Source: an uncultured Prevotella sp.
Lineage (GTDB): Bacteria; Bacteroidota; Bacteroidia; Bacteroidales; Bacteroidaceae
Reading direction: 5' to 3'
NCBI RefSeq assembly: GCF_946407605.1
Contig: NZ_CAMJOS010000010.1
Location: 37,661 to 101,660 of the forward strand
Length of the DNA stretch: 64,000 bases
Shown here: piece after piece, positions 17,745-26,320 of the stretch
Layout of the letters: every line of letters starts with the position of its first letter
Numbering within the stretch: position 1 is the first letter of the stretch
Program-made: the position numbers and the translations under genes
Notes under the pieces: model-generated
Database searches by the model: none
What the model saw: only the letters and a program-made list of their open reading frames with translations
Told to the model about the DNA's origin: nothing

Positions 17745-18908
17745 TTACATTTCAAATTCGTGGGTGCCGCCGTCCTCGTAGTCCTGAACCACGGCATCGA
17801 AACCGGAGCCGCCGGAGCGGGTGGGTATCGGGATGGTATCTACGTCCAGCTCCACCGTAATCACACCACCTTTATACTTATTGCGTATCTGGTCGGTGAC
17901 GTCGAACACGAAGGTGCTGTCGATACCGTTGTTGAACTGCATGGTGAAGTCCATATAATGGCGGTGGGCATCGCGAACTTCGCTGGCGCGGCTGATGCTG
18001 TTGGCCTTGATGCCACAGATGCCGAAGGTCAGGAGGCGACCACCAATGATATCAACCAACTCGTCTTGTTTCTTGCACCCCTTCTTCAGGTTGGCGTTGA
18101 AATAGACGGTGATGGCGTCGTTGCCGGCACGTCCGGAGTTCAGCGTCGTGCTGCGGGCCATGCCTGAGAGGTCGGCAGTACCGTCGATGCTGGAGATGCG
18201 ACCGTTGTTGTGGTGCAGAATCACCTGGGTTAAATATATATAGGTGATGGGCTTCAGCACCATCTTCAGCGTTCGTACCCAGATATTGCGGTCCTCGTCG
18301 TAAACAAAGCCGTCCAGGCTGCGATTGATCTCGATGGCCTGCTCGTAGGCAGCAAACAGCGGCTCGGGCTCGTAGAAAGCATGGGTGTAGCGAGGGGCGT
18401 TATAGCGACTGCTGTGCATGCTCTGGTTGGTATAGGCGGTGACAGAGTCGAGAGTTGCATCCTCGTCGATGATAAGGCTCTGCACACCGTCGCTGGTCTG
18501 GATGTCGTTCCACAGCAGCAGGTCCCAGTAACCGAAGTCGTACATGCCCTGATAGTGGGTGCCGTGGATAGAGTCGACAATCACGCCGGTATGGGGTGCC
18601 AGCGGCGTCTCGCCAGTATAGTAGCGGCGCACCTGGAATACGGAAGGCGTGGTGTAGCCTATCTCGCCGAACATCTCGATGTCGTTGGCGTCCCAGCCGT
18701 AGTACCACTCGGTTTCCCAGTGGTATTCCACGCCGAAGTCCATCTCGTAGTCCCAATATACCTCGAGGTCCATATCAACCATAGGCAGGTCCATCGTTGC
18801 CTCCTGAGCATCGTAGAGGTGCAACGGCGGCTCGGGGGTGCAGCCCATGAGGCTGATGGGTCCCAGGAGGCCAATGAAGCCAAAGAGTAATCTCATCGTC
18901 TTACTCAT
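17745..18908 (-). CDS. DUF5119-like lipoprotein of fimbrial locus
   Basis: 387 residues, or 383 if it starts at the ATG four codons in. The leader has lipobox S-L-M-G-C, then T-P-E-P-P. The sequence (HLYDAQEATMDLPMVDMDLE, WDYEMDFGVEYHWETEW) resembles the DUF5119 family found beside fimbrillins in Bacteroides and Prevotella. No enzymatic motif. The start overlaps the stop of the DUF3575 gene by 8 nt, indicating translational coupling. Likely an outer-membrane-associated assembly or anchoring component of the pilus. Family name from memory of the motif pattern, so moderately sure. Confidence 0.7.
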   Translation of the reverse strand: MSKTMRLLFGFIGLLGPISLMGCTPEPPLHLYDAQEATMDLPMVDMDLEVYWDYEMDFGVEYHWETEWYYGWDANDIEMFGEIGYTTPSVFQVRRYYTGETPLAPHTGVIVDSIHGTHYQGMYDFGYWDLLLWNDIQTSDGVQSLIIDEDATLDSVTAYTNQSMHSSRYNAPRYTHAFYEPEPLFAAYEQAIEINRSLDGFVYDEDRNIWVRTLKMVLKPITYIYLTQVILHHNNGRISSIDGTADLSGMARSTTLNSGRAGNDAITVYFNANLKKGCKKQDELVDIIGGRLLTFGICGIKANSISRASEVRDAHRHYMDFTMQFNNGIDSTFVFDVTDQIRNKYKGGVITVELDVDTIPIPTRSGGSGFDAVVQDYEDGGTHEFEM

Positions 18909-20439
18909 GGGACCTCCTTTCTTTATTACTCAGACTCAAACCGCTGCTGTGCACGTTCTTCTTGCGATACAGCAGGTCGTAGCTCAGGGTGATGCCAACG
19001 CGGGTGGGGCCCAGCCAGTTCCAGCGGTACTGGCGCTTCTTGAAATACTCGGGCTTCTGACTCCATTTATAATAATAGAGGTTGTCGCGGAAGGCGGGGT
19101 TCACGGGGTTCTCGTACTGGTAGGGGTCGTACTTACAATGGAAATAGCCCAGCTGCACACCCAGCTCCAGCTTCCAGTGACCACTGCGGGTGATTGGCAT
19201 CACATAACCTGCTCCAATGCCGGCTCCGGCACCTTCGCCCACCCAGCCGCGGTTCTCGTCGAAGCAGATGCCGAATACCGTACCGTGGACATAGCCCTGC
19301 AGGTAGAAACCTGTGTAGGCTTTCTTGTTATAGACCTCGTTCTCGCCGTAGACTCCCGTAGGTGCTTTGGCTCCCTTCGTATAATAGCGGACCTCGGCCT
19401 GCCAGTTTCTTCCCTGGAAATACTTATGGGCGTCGTAATCCTGCCACCAAGGCATATCCAACGAGGCACCATAGGTGAGATGACCGCTCTGGGGATAGTA
19501 CTCTAAAGCCAAATTGGGGATGGGGCACCAGCGGTCGTAACCTGGCATATAGGCGAAGTCCAACAGCAGGTTGGTCTTCACTGCCAGCATCTTCCTGCGG
19601 GGCTCTTCCGGACGCTCGGGCACTTCTTCCCAGATGGTGTCGCCTTCAAGCAGATCGGTGGCCAGTGTGTCTGCCATCAGTGTGTCGGGCTTGATAGGCT
19701 CGGGCTCTGGCAGTATAGGTTCTGGCTCCTGATACTTGCGGAAGAACAGCATGATGCGGGCAGAACGCAACTGCGGGTAGTAGGTCCTTAATAGGCGCCT
19801 CCACAACTTGCCCTGGCGGGCATTCATCAGGGCTCTCTTCAGACGATCGTGGTCGTTGTTGGGCAGGTACTTGTCGCACAGTCCCTTCACGTATTCGTAG
19901 TCGGGATCGTCGATCTTCTTCATGGCAATGCAGAGCGAACGATAGTCCTCTATATCGTAGTCCAGCGTGATGCTCTCGGGGGTGAGGGCCTTCTTGCTGC
20001 CTACAGAATCGCTCAGGCCGTTGAAGGTTAGGCGCTTGGTGATAAAGTCGGTCAGAGCCTTGGCACGATTCTGACTCAGGCGCTTATTGTTCAGATAAGG
20101 ACCTTCGGGCGAGGCGGCACCACGAATCACAATAGCCACCAACTCCAGACTGTCGGCATTGATGTGGGGCAGTACAACCTGCTCCAGTTCCTCCAGGGTC
20201 TTGTCGTTCTTGGGCAGACCGTATTTGTTGACTGGGAATACCACCTTCGCACAGTTGTCGTAGAAGTCCTCGTCGGTGAGTTGGATGGAGTCCTCGCTCT
20301 CCACAAAACGGATGTAAGAATATTTTTCGTAGAAGGCGGCATCTGACAAAACGATCAACGTAGCAGCAACGGCAGATAGCACGGATGTCACTGCTATCAG
20401 CACGATGAGAATGATATGTCGCTGCACGTAGTTATTCAT
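18901..20439 (-). CDS. DUF3575 protein with OmpA-like region
   Basis: 512 residues. One N-terminal membrane segment (IILIVLIAVTSVLSAVAATL, around residues 9-28) is followed by an OmpA-like segment with RGAASPEGPYLNNKRLSQNR, then a proline-rich linker. The C-terminal half is a DUF3575 domain beginning KMLAVKTNLLLDFAYMPG, which resembles an outer-membrane barrel (alternating aromatic strands, W-Q-A-E-V-R-Y-Y). DUF3575 proteins accompany fimbrial loci in Bacteroidales. First gene of the leftward cluster, 21 bp from its promoter's -7 box, with a GGAG-like ribosome site. Likely links cell wall and outer membrane at the pilus base (inference). Confidence 0.8.
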   Translation of the reverse strand: MNNYVQRHIILIVLIAVTSVLSAVAATLIVLSDAAFYEKYSYIRFVESEDSIQLTDEDFYDNCAKVVFPVNKYGLPKNDKTLEELEQVVLPHINADSLELVAIVIRGAASPEGPYLNNKRLSQNRAKALTDFITKRLTFNGLSDSVGSKKALTPESITLDYDIEDYRSLCIAMKKIDDPDYEYVKGLCDKYLPNNDHDRLKRALMNARQGKLWRRLLRTYYPQLRSARIMLFFRKYQEPEPILPEPEPIKPDTLMADTLATDLLEGDTIWEEVPERPEEPRRKMLAVKTNLLLDFAYMPGYDRWCPIPNLALEYYPQSGHLTYGASLDMPWWQDYDAHKYFQGRNWQAEVRYYTKGAKAPTGVYGENEVYNKKAYTGFYLQGYVHGTVFGICFDENRGWVGEGAGAGIGAGYVMPITRSGHWKLELGVQLGYFHCKYDPYQYENPVNPAFRDNLYYYKWSQKPEYFKKRQYRWNWLGPTRVGITLSYDLLYRKKNVHSSGLSLSNKERRSHE

Positions 20440-20459
20440 TTTAACTCCTTTTTAATTCG

Positions 20460-20467
20460 CAAAGATA
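20460..20467 (-). promoter_or_regulatory. -7 element of fimbrial operon promoter
   Basis: Minus strand TATCTTTG, matching the Bacteroidetes TAnnTTTG box, 21 bp upstream of the DUF3575 start. No clear TTTG -33 box, so it may need an activator. Confidence 0.65.
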
Positions 20468-20707
20468 GCATTTTTTTTTATAATAAAGTACGCGTGATAG
20501 TGATTTTAATACAAGTCTTAACATAATTTAAGAAAAACGTCACGGAGGAGAGGGTTTTCTTATCCTAAAACGTAAATAAAAGCCCAAATGAGGTGTCTTT
20601 TGTTTAAAGGCTTTTTTCTATGAAAATAGGACAAACAGGGGTGGAGTATGGATCGGACTGGAGTCTAATGGCTACTGTTAAATTTACTTTATTTTAGATG
20701 TTTTTCT
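20468..20707. other. intergenic region between divergent units
   Basis: AT-rich with no gene. It holds a weak hairpin AAAAGCC ... GGCTTTTTT at about 20579-20617 and otherwise nothing recognisable. Confidence 0.5.
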
Positions 20708-20738
20708 TTTGCGAAACGGAAAAGATTTTGTACCTTTG
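20708..20738 (+). promoter_or_regulatory. promoter of NIF3 gene
   Basis: TTTG at 20708-20711, a 19-bp spacer, and TACCTTTG at 20731-20738: a full Bacteroidetes consensus. Transcription should start near 20745, ruling out a start codon at 20738. Confidence 0.8.
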
Positions 20739-20758
20739 TGCCGAAATTGCGAAATAGC

Positions 20759-21553
20759 GTGAAAATAAAACAAGTGCTGAGCGCCCTTGAACAGTTCGCG
20801 CCCCTGCCGCTGCAGGAAAGTTGGGATAATGCTGGCTTGCAGATTGGATTGACAGAGGCGGAGGTTTCAGGGGCATTATTGTGTCTGGACGTCACCGAGA
20901 AAGTCATCGATGAAGCCATCGCCAAGGGGTGCAACCTCGTGGTGAGCCATCATCCGTTGCTCTTCCGTGGATTGAAACAGGTGAGCGATGCCAATGATGT
21001 GCAGCGTACCGTCAGAAAGGCCATCAAGGCTGATATCTGCGTCATCTCCATGCACACCAATATGGATAATGCAAAGGGTGGGGTGAACTTCAAAATCGCA
21101 GAGCGCCTCGGGGCTAAATGTCACACAGAAGGTAAAGGTCACACAGATTTCACAGATAACACAGATGTTAAGGTGCCAATGGTGGTGGCAGAACTGCCGG
21201 AGGCGATGGAGGCAAGGGCCTTTATTGAATTGGTGAAGGAAAGGTTTGGCGTGAAATGCGCACACTGCAATGAGCTGTTACAGAGGCCGATACGGAAGGT
21301 GGCCATCTGCGGTGGGGCAGGGGACTTCATGCTCGACGAGGCCATCGCAAAGGGGGCCGACGCCTTCATCACTGGCGAGATGCACTATCACCAGTATTTC
21401 GGACACGAACAGCAGATTCAGATCTGCGTCATTGGTCACTACGAGAGCGAGCAGTTTACGACGGAAATTTTCCAGGATATCATCCACCAAGCGTGTCCTG
21501 GTGTCCGCACCGAAATCGCCGCCACAAACACCAATCCGATAATATATGTTTAA
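20759..21553 (+). CDS. NIF3/YbgI-family dinuclear metal-centre protein
   Basis: 264 residues from GTG at 20759. An earlier in-frame GTG at 20738 lies in the promoter's -7 box and cannot be used. NIF3 motifs are QESWDNAGLQIG, VVSHHPLLF and HTNMD in the N-terminal half, and GGAGDFMLDEAIAKGADAFI, TGEMHYH and GHYESEQF in the second. These carry the His/Asp/Glu ligands of the dinuclear metal site. Family members form hexameric rings, and the biochemical role is unsettled. Odd: residues about 120-138 (CHTEGKGHTDFTDNTDVKV) are encoded by the CACAGAT-type repeat at 21120-21172, placed between the two halves. Followed by the zinc-ribbon gene, its usual partner in Bacteroidetes. Confidence 0.9.
   Translation: MKIKQVLSALEQFAPLPLQESWDNAGLQIGLTEAEVSGALLCLDVTEKVIDEAIAKGCNLVVSHHPLLFRGLKQVSDANDVQRTVRKAIKADICVISMHTNMDNAKGGVNFKIAERLGAKCHTEGKGHTDFTDNTDVKVPMVVAELPEAMEARAFIELVKERFGVKCAHCNELLQRPIRKVAICGGAGDFMLDEAIAKGADAFITGEMHYHQYFGHEQQIQICVIGHYESEQFTTEIFQDIIHQACPGVRTEIAATNTNPIIYV
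21120..21172. repeat. CACAGAT-type interspersed repeat inside NIF3 gene
   Basis: Units such as CACAGATTTCACAGATAACA, in frame, matching the phrase in the fimbrial intergenic region at 12658-12685. It adds about 18 residues without breaking the frame. Confidence 0.75.
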
Positions 21554-21611
21554 TAGGGAAACGAATGAGAATAATTAAAATAATTTTATCCACGAATAAT
21601 TAAAGAAAATT

Positions 21612-22472
21612 ATGGCAAAAAAAGATGCAACAGACTTGTCTGTGGAAGAGAAGCTGAAGACGCTCTTCCTGCTGCAGACGGCTCTCTCGGCTATCGACGA
21701 GAAGAAAGCTCTGCGTGGTGAACTGCCCCTCGAGGTAGAGGACCTGGAGGCTGAGATTGAAGGCCTGAACACTCGTGTAGAACGCATTCAGAGCGAAATC
21801 GACGAGTTCGAACGCGCCATCTCGCAGAAGAAAGCTGAGATCATCGAGTCACAGAACAACGTGGAGCGCTACAAGCAGCAGCTCAATGATGTGCGTAACA
21901 ACCGTGAGTACGACACCCTGTCGAAGGAAATCGAGTTCCAGTCGCTGGAAATCGAGCTCTGTAACAAGAAAATCAACGAGGCACAGCGTCGTATCGCCGA
22001 GAAACAGGAGGAACTGCAGGCTAACCAGTCCGTGATGGACGAGAAGCAGGCTGACCTGGATCTGAAGCGCAGCGAGCTGGATGAAATCATGGAGGAGACA
22101 CGTGCCGAAGAGGATAAGCTCAAGGAGAAGGCACACGAGTACGAGTCAAAGATCGAGGCCCGTCTGCTCACCTCTTTCAAGCGTATCCGTAAGAATGCCC
22201 GCAATGGACTGGGCATCGTTTATGTGCAGCGTGATGCCTGCGGTGGTTGCTTCAATAAGATTCCGCCCCAGCGTCAGTTGGATATCAAGATGCACAAGAA
22301 AGTCATCGTTTGCGAGTACTGCGGACGTATCCTCATCGATCCCGAGCTGGCTGGCGTGAAGACCGAGAAGCCCGCTGAGGAGAAGAAGTCACGTCGCCGC
22401 AGCAGCACGGGTGGCTCTGTTCGCCGCTCTTCTACCTCGAAGAAGGCCACAGACGCCAACGATATGATCTAA
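21612..22472 (+). CDS. coiled-coil C4-type zinc-ribbon protein
   Basis: 286 residues. Residues about 35-190 form a long charged coiled coil, followed by a zinc ribbon C-G-G-C (about 214-217) and C-E-Y-C-G-R near 237-242, then a basic Ser/Arg/Lys-rich tail. This is the zf-RING_7 (formerly DUF164) architecture. Proteins of this kind are proposed to bind nucleic acid or partner proteins; no reaction is known. It follows the NIF3 gene by 58 bp, a conserved neighbourhood in Bacteroidetes, and is probably co-transcribed with it. Confidence 0.85.
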   Translation: MAKKDATDLSVEEKLKTLFLLQTALSAIDEKKALRGELPLEVEDLEAEIEGLNTRVERIQSEIDEFERAISQKKAEIIESQNNVERYKQQLNDVRNNREYDTLSKEIEFQSLEIELCNKKINEAQRRIAEKQEELQANQSVMDEKQADLDLKRSELDEIMEETRAEEDKLKEKAHEYESKIEARLLTSFKRIRKNARNGLGIVYVQRDACGGCFNKIPPQRQLDIKMHKKVIVCEYCGRILIDPELAGVKTEKPAEEKKSRRRSSTGGSVRRSSTSKKATDANDMI

Positions 22473-22478
22473 AAGGCT

Positions 22479-22925
22479 CTAAAGAATGTCGTAGCTGGGA
22501 ATTTCGGGAAGGAATTCCCAGCTATGTTTTTCGTAGTCCATACGACAGCAGAAATGCTGTAAACCATTGGAAATCACCAGATAATCGACGTGCAGCAGAC
22601 GGTTATAGACGGATATCTGGTCAAACACTTGCTGCGTAATCTCTACATCAGGCGCTTTATACTCGATAATCATCTGGGGCTGCATGGCCTTATCATATAA
22701 TAAGGAATCGCAACGCAGCTTCTTTTCTCCTACACGCAACTCCACCTCGTTGGCCAGCAGACCCTTGGGATAGCCCTTCTGCTCTATCAGAAAATGCACA
22801 AAATGCTGGCGAACCCATTCCTCGGGCGTCAGAGCCACCCATTTTCGACGCAGAAAGTCGAAAATCTGGCGATGCCCGTTATGCTCGCGCCATTTTATTT
22901 CGTATGGAGGCAGGTTTATTTCCAT
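22479..22925 (-). CDS. HSDR_N-domain nuclease-like protein
   Basis: 148 residues. It resembles the N-terminal domain of type I restriction HsdR proteins (HSDR_N_2): RKWVALTPEEWVRQHFVHFL, CDSLLYDKAMQPQMIIEYKA and YLVISNGLQHFCC. The D...E-Y-K arrangement is the PD-(D/E)xK nuclease signature. It stands alone, without helicase or specificity subunits, so it is not a restriction system by itself. It is a stand-alone family commonly found beside holA in Bacteroidetes; function unknown. Converges on the zinc-ribbon gene with a 6-bp gap and is divergent from holA. Confidence 0.8.
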   Translation of the reverse strand: MEINLPPYEIKWREHNGHRQIFDFLRRKWVALTPEEWVRQHFVHFLIEQKGYPKGLLANEVELRVGEKKLRCDSLLYDKAMQPQMIIEYKAPDVEITQQVFDQISVYNRLLHVDYLVISNGLQHFCCRMDYEKHSWEFLPEIPSYDIL

Positions 22926-23005
22926 TTTTATTTGCTATTTTTCGTGCTTATTCGTAACTTTAAGTTACACTTGAAGATACTTTCGCTCGGAAAAACTCAA
23001 ATGAA

Positions 23006-23037
23006 TTTGGTTTTTCGCTCACTTATTCGTATCTTTG
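23006..23037 (+). promoter_or_regulatory. promoter of holA
   Basis: TTTG at 23006-23009, a 20-bp spacer, and TATCTTTG at 23030-23037. The predicted RNA start near 23044 excludes the in-frame start at 23035. Confidence 0.8.
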
Positions 23038-23073
23038 CAACCGCAAAGGTACAAAATATCTTTCAAACAAACA

Positions 23074-24102
23074 ATGGCAGAGACCAAAAATGTGACTTAC
23101 AACAGCATTATGACTGACCTACAGGCGGGTAAATACCAGCCTGTGTACTACCTCATGGGCGAGGAGTCGTACTATATCGACAAAATTTGCGATTATATCG
23201 CAGAACATGCCCTACAGCCAGAGGAACGCGACTTTAACCAGACCATCTTCTTTGGTAGCGATGTCAGCGCCTCGCAGATTGCCGACGCCGCACGACGCTA
23301 TCCGATGATGGCTGAAAGACAGGTGGTCATCGTAAAAGAAGCGCAGAACTTGAAGAATACGGAGGCGCTGGAGAAGTACTTAAAGCAGCCCTCACAGACT
23401 ACCATACTTGTCATCTGTCATAAAAACGGTAAAATTGACGGCAGAAAACGCGAATATGTGAAGCTGATACAGCAGGCTGGCGTACTTTTTGAGAGCCAGA
23501 AGCTGAAAGATCGCGACCTGCCGGCATTTATCGAGAACTACGTCAAGCAAAAGAATGCTTCTATCGACCCGAAATCAACTCAACTCATCGCTGATGCCAT
23601 CGGCGCTGACCTGAGTCGCCTGACTGGCGAGCTCGACAAGGTGCTCATCAGTCTGCCTGAAAACAATAAACGGATTACGCCGCAGGTGGTGGAGGACCAA
23701 ATAGGGGTGAGCAAGGACTTTAACGGTTTCGAGTTGAGAGATGCTATCGTAAACCGGAATGTTTTCAAAGCAAATCAGATAATCAATTATTTTGACAAAA
23801 ATCCGAAGGCTGGTAGCATCTACTCTTTTCTCCCGTTGCTCTTTAATTACTTCCAGAATTTAATTATTGCGTGGTACGCACCAAATAGAGGAAGCCAAGA
23901 GGCTGTAGCTGAGTGGTTAGAATTGAGATCTCCATGGGCTGCCAAAGAGTACATGACTGGCATGAGAAATTTCTCTGCGATGAAAACCATGCAGATAATT
24001 TCAAAACTACGCGAAATAGATGCCAAAAGTAAGGGCTTAGACAACCCAAATACCCCTCCAGGGGAGCTGATGAAAGAACTTATTTTTTACATTTTGCACT
24101 AA
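23074..24102 (+). CDS. holA: DNA polymerase III subunit delta
   Basis: 342 residues from ATG at 23074, the first ATG after the promoter. Delta opens the beta clamp as part of the clamp-loader complex. Features include the N-terminal PVYYLMGEESYYIDKICDYI that starts the delta AAA+-like fold, RRYPMMAERQVVIVKEAQ, a DLSRLTGELDKVLI segment, and a C-terminal helical collar (FLPLLFNYFQNLIIAW, then PGELMKELIFYILH). Length is normal for the Bacteroidetes protein. Monocistronic by context, ending at a strong terminator. Confidence 0.93.
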   Translation: MAETKNVTYNSIMTDLQAGKYQPVYYLMGEESYYIDKICDYIAEHALQPEERDFNQTIFFGSDVSASQIADAARRYPMMAERQVVIVKEAQNLKNTEALEKYLKQPSQTTILVICHKNGKIDGRKREYVKLIQQAGVLFESQKLKDRDLPAFIENYVKQKNASIDPKSTQLIADAIGADLSRLTGELDKVLISLPENNKRITPQVVEDQIGVSKDFNGFELRDAIVNRNVFKANQIINYFDKNPKAGSIYSFLPLLFNYFQNLIIAWYAPNRGSQEAVAEWLELRSPWAAKEYMTGMRNFSAMKTMQIISKLREIDAKSKGLDNPNTPPGELMKELIFYILH

Positions 24103-24138
24103 AAAGGCATCTTTTACTACCTGTTTTTCTCTAGAATG

Positions 24139-24163
24139 AGCACTCGCCAAGAGTGCTTTTTTT
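24139..24163 (+). terminator. terminator of holA
   Basis: AGCACTC / GAGTGCT stem, 5-nt loop, then seven Ts; 37 bp past the holA stop. Confidence 0.9.
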
Positions 24164-24877
24164 GACCCTAAATGCCTGTAAAATCAGGCGTTTAGCTCCA
24201 AATAACTACCCTCATATTTTAAAAATTTTCAGCCTCCTGGCCGTCGGCCGGAAATATTTCAAGCACGGCAAAATTGGCCTAATTTGTCCTCTTCAGATTT
24301 AGCGTTAAACTTTTTTATGATTCATATATCTGAACTTTGAATCTTTAAAATGTTTAATTCTTAAATCATCAGTTACGTGATTTAAATATTAATACGTAAA
24401 CTTTTTAAATTTAAATGCTTAAATATATAGATTATTAAACTTTAAATATCGTCGTTTAAATATATAAATGCATAAATATAAAACTACAAACTTAAAGATA
24501 TAAGTCTATAACAATCAACAAGTTAACTAAAAATCATAAAGCAAAAAGGCTCAGAATACTATTCCACTTACAACTATTCATTTAACTGAATATCCCCTAT
24601 TATCAGGCCTTTTTACTTGGATATACAACTCTTAATCTTTGCATATATGCCCTAATTATAGGGTTTGTGGTGGTTGTAATGATTGAATAATCAGTGAGTT
24701 ATGTATTATTGCTTATATTTTACTTAATCGCACTTTACAGTCTTGAATACGTATTTGTAAATGTAAACCAAGAAAACTTGTCTTTATTACTTTGATTTTA
24801 CAAATATGAAACAGAAAATTTAAACTTTAATATCGTAAATTCTTCTTTAAAAAGTTGCACGTTTCATTTTTTCTCTT
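24164..24877. other. AT-rich non-coding island
   Basis: About 700 bp without a credible gene. It opens with a GC-rich GGCCG/CGGCC hairpin (about 24240-24252). The part 24300-24500 is extremely A+T rich, with six TTTAAA sites (24344, 24381, 24404, 24410, 24441, 24455). At 24544-24616 an AAAAAGGC arm faces GCCTTTTT across about 60 nt. No DnaA box cluster or tRNA was seen. Confidence 0.55.
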
Positions 24878-24885
24878 TACCTTTG
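24878..24885 (+). promoter_or_regulatory. -7 element upstream of XRE regulator
   Basis: TACCTTTG, 53 bp before the start codon. The -33 box is poor. Confidence 0.65.
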
Positions 24886-24937
24886 TAAACTGAAACGAAA
24901 ATGCCCAAAATGGGCTCCAAAACAACTTGATAAGCAA

Positions 24938-25426
24938 ATGAAGGACAGAATCAGACAGATTATGGAGTCACAACACATGACTCAACAGGTGTTCGCAAAT
25001 TGCATCGGAACGACACCCGCCACCTTGAGTGGCATCTTTAACGATCGCACCCGCCCTACTATTAACATCATTGAGAGCATCAAAAAGAAATTTCCTGACA
25101 TCAGTCTCGAATGGCTCATGTTTGGTATTGGTGATATGTACCAGACCTCATCTACCCCCCTTCAGGGTGATCAACAGTCCCAAATTGTACCTCCTTCTAT
25201 GGGGCAAAATGTACAAGATCAAGTCCTCGATTTTTCATCACAGGCTGCTCCTACCCCTTCTTTTGCCCCTCAGCAGACGCTTTCTTACAATAGTGTCAGA
25301 AATACACATCAAGAAATGAACCGTGAAGAGGTAAAAATAGTTGACAAACCTATGCGAAAAGTCACCGAGATTCGGGTGTACTATGATGACCAGACGTGGG
25401 AAAGTTTCGTGCCTTCTAAGAAATAA
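24938..25426 (+). CDS. XRE-family helix-turn-helix regulator
   Basis: 162 residues. Residues 1-65 are a Cro/C1-type HTH (RIRQIMESQHMTQQVFANCI, then TPATLSGIFNDRTRPTINII, then EWLMFGIGDMY). A Gln/Pro/Ser-rich linker (about 70-135) precedes a conserved short C-terminal tail (KVTEIRVYYDDQTWESFVPS). Proteins of this length and tail are common in Bacteroidetes, with unknown targets. It sits behind a large AT-rich region and directly before pyrK, which has its own promoter. Confidence 0.85.
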   Translation: MKDRIRQIMESQHMTQQVFANCIGTTPATLSGIFNDRTRPTINIIESIKKKFPDISLEWLMFGIGDMYQTSSTPLQGDQQSQIVPPSMGQNVQDQVLDFSSQAAPTPSFAPQQTLSYNSVRNTHQEMNREEVKIVDKPMRKVTEIRVYYDDQTWESFVPSKK

Positions 25427-25441
25427 TTCAAAAAAAATGTG

Positions 25442-25449
25442 TATCTTTG
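25442..25449 (+). promoter_or_regulatory. -7 element of pyrK-pyrD
   Basis: TATCTTTG, 35 bp before the pyrK start, just past the XRE gene stop. Confidence 0.7.
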
Positions 25450-25483
25450 CACCTGAATTAGTATATATATTAATAAGGTGTAA

Positions 25484-26320
25484 ATGAAAAAATATATTCT
25501 GGACCTTCAGGTCAAGTCAGTAGATCGTGTTCATGAACGTTATGTGCTGATTAGACTGACGGATGATAAGCCCTTGCCAGAAATGCTGCCTGGGCAATTT
25601 GTAGAAGTGCGTGTTGACGGCTCATCTACAACTTTTCTGCGCCGTCCTATCTCAATTAATTTCGTGGATCGACAGGCCAACGAGCTGTGGCTGCTGGTGG
25701 CCTGTGTGGGTGACGGCACCCGTCGTCTGGCTGAACTGAAAGCTGGCGATACCCTTAATTGCGTGTTGCCCTTAGGTAACGGCTTTACATTACCTGTCAC
25801 CTCTTACCCTTCTTGCGTCCCTTCGGTAGCAAGCGAGCAAAGCTCGAGCGCACCTTTCACCTTTCACCTTTCACCTCTCTTAGTAGGTGGTGGCGTGGGT
25901 GTAGCCCCGCTGCTCTATTTGGGCAAGGTGCTGAAAGAGAAGGGTGTAGAGCCAACGTTCTTGCTTGGAGCGCGTTCTGCCAAGGATTTGCTGATGCTCT
26001 CGGAGTTTGAGAAGTATGGACGGGTATTGGTGACCACAGAGGACGGCACGATGGGAGAAAAAGGCTTCGTAACCAACCATAGCGTGCTACAGCAGGAGCA
26101 ATTTGACATGATTCAGGTCTGCGGTCCTACGCCAATGATGAAGGCGGTGGCGCGTTATGCCAACGAGAAAGGCATTGAGTGTGAGGTGTCGCTTGAGAAC
26201 CTAATGGCCTGCGGCCTGGGGGCTTGTTTGTGTTGTGTGGAGAAGACCAAAGAAGGTAATTTGTGTGTATGTAAGGAAGGTCCCGTATTTAATATCAAGA
26301 GATTGTTATGGCAAAGTTAG
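25484..26320 (+). CDS. pyrK: dihydroorotate dehydrogenase electron-transfer subunit
   Basis: 278 residues. Carries FAD and a [2Fe-2S] cluster and passes electrons from PyrD to NAD+ in pyrimidine synthesis. Seen: the FAD-binding segment TFLRRPISI (about 49-57), CVLPLGNGF, the nucleotide-binding [14 protein letters not shown], and the C-terminal cysteine cluster C-G-L-G-A-C-L-C-C...C. Odd: residues about 106-131 between the FAD and NAD domains ([16 protein letters not shown] and following) are encoded by a two-hairpin element plus ACCTTTC heptamers (25808-25878). Homologues go almost directly from GNGF to the GGGxG loop. The frame is kept and the catalytic motifs are intact. The end overlaps pyrD by 13 nt. 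Confidence 0.93.
   Translation: MKKYILDLQVKSVDRVHERYVLIRLTDDKPLPEMLPGQFVEVRVDGSSTTFLRRPISINFVDRQANELWLLVACVGDGTRRLAELKAGDTLNCVLPLGNGFTLPVTSYPSCVPSVASEQSSSAPFTFHLSPLLVGGGVGVAPLLYLGKVLKEKGVEPTFLLGARSAKDLLMLSEFEKYGRVLVTTEDGTMGEKGFVTNHSVLQQEQFDMIQVCGPTPMMKAVARYANEKGIECEVSLENLMACGLGACLCCVEKTKEGNLCVCKEGPVFNIKRLLWQS
25808..25878 (+). repeat. two-hairpin element plus ACCTTTC heptamers inside pyrK
   Basis: The element at 25813-25851 follows CTTC: TTGC...GCAA, then CGAGC-AAA-GCTCG, then AGCGC. Next come three ACCTTTC units. It is nearly identical to the copy at 12711-12749 and inserted in frame. Confidence 0.85.

Noticed and set aside
22479..22925. Type I restriction system
   Set aside because: Only an HSDR_N-like domain is present; no helicase, methyltransferase or specificity gene is near.
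24164..24877. Chromosomal replication origin
   Set aside because: AT-rich, but no cluster of DnaA boxes and no dnaA or other origin-linked genes nearby.
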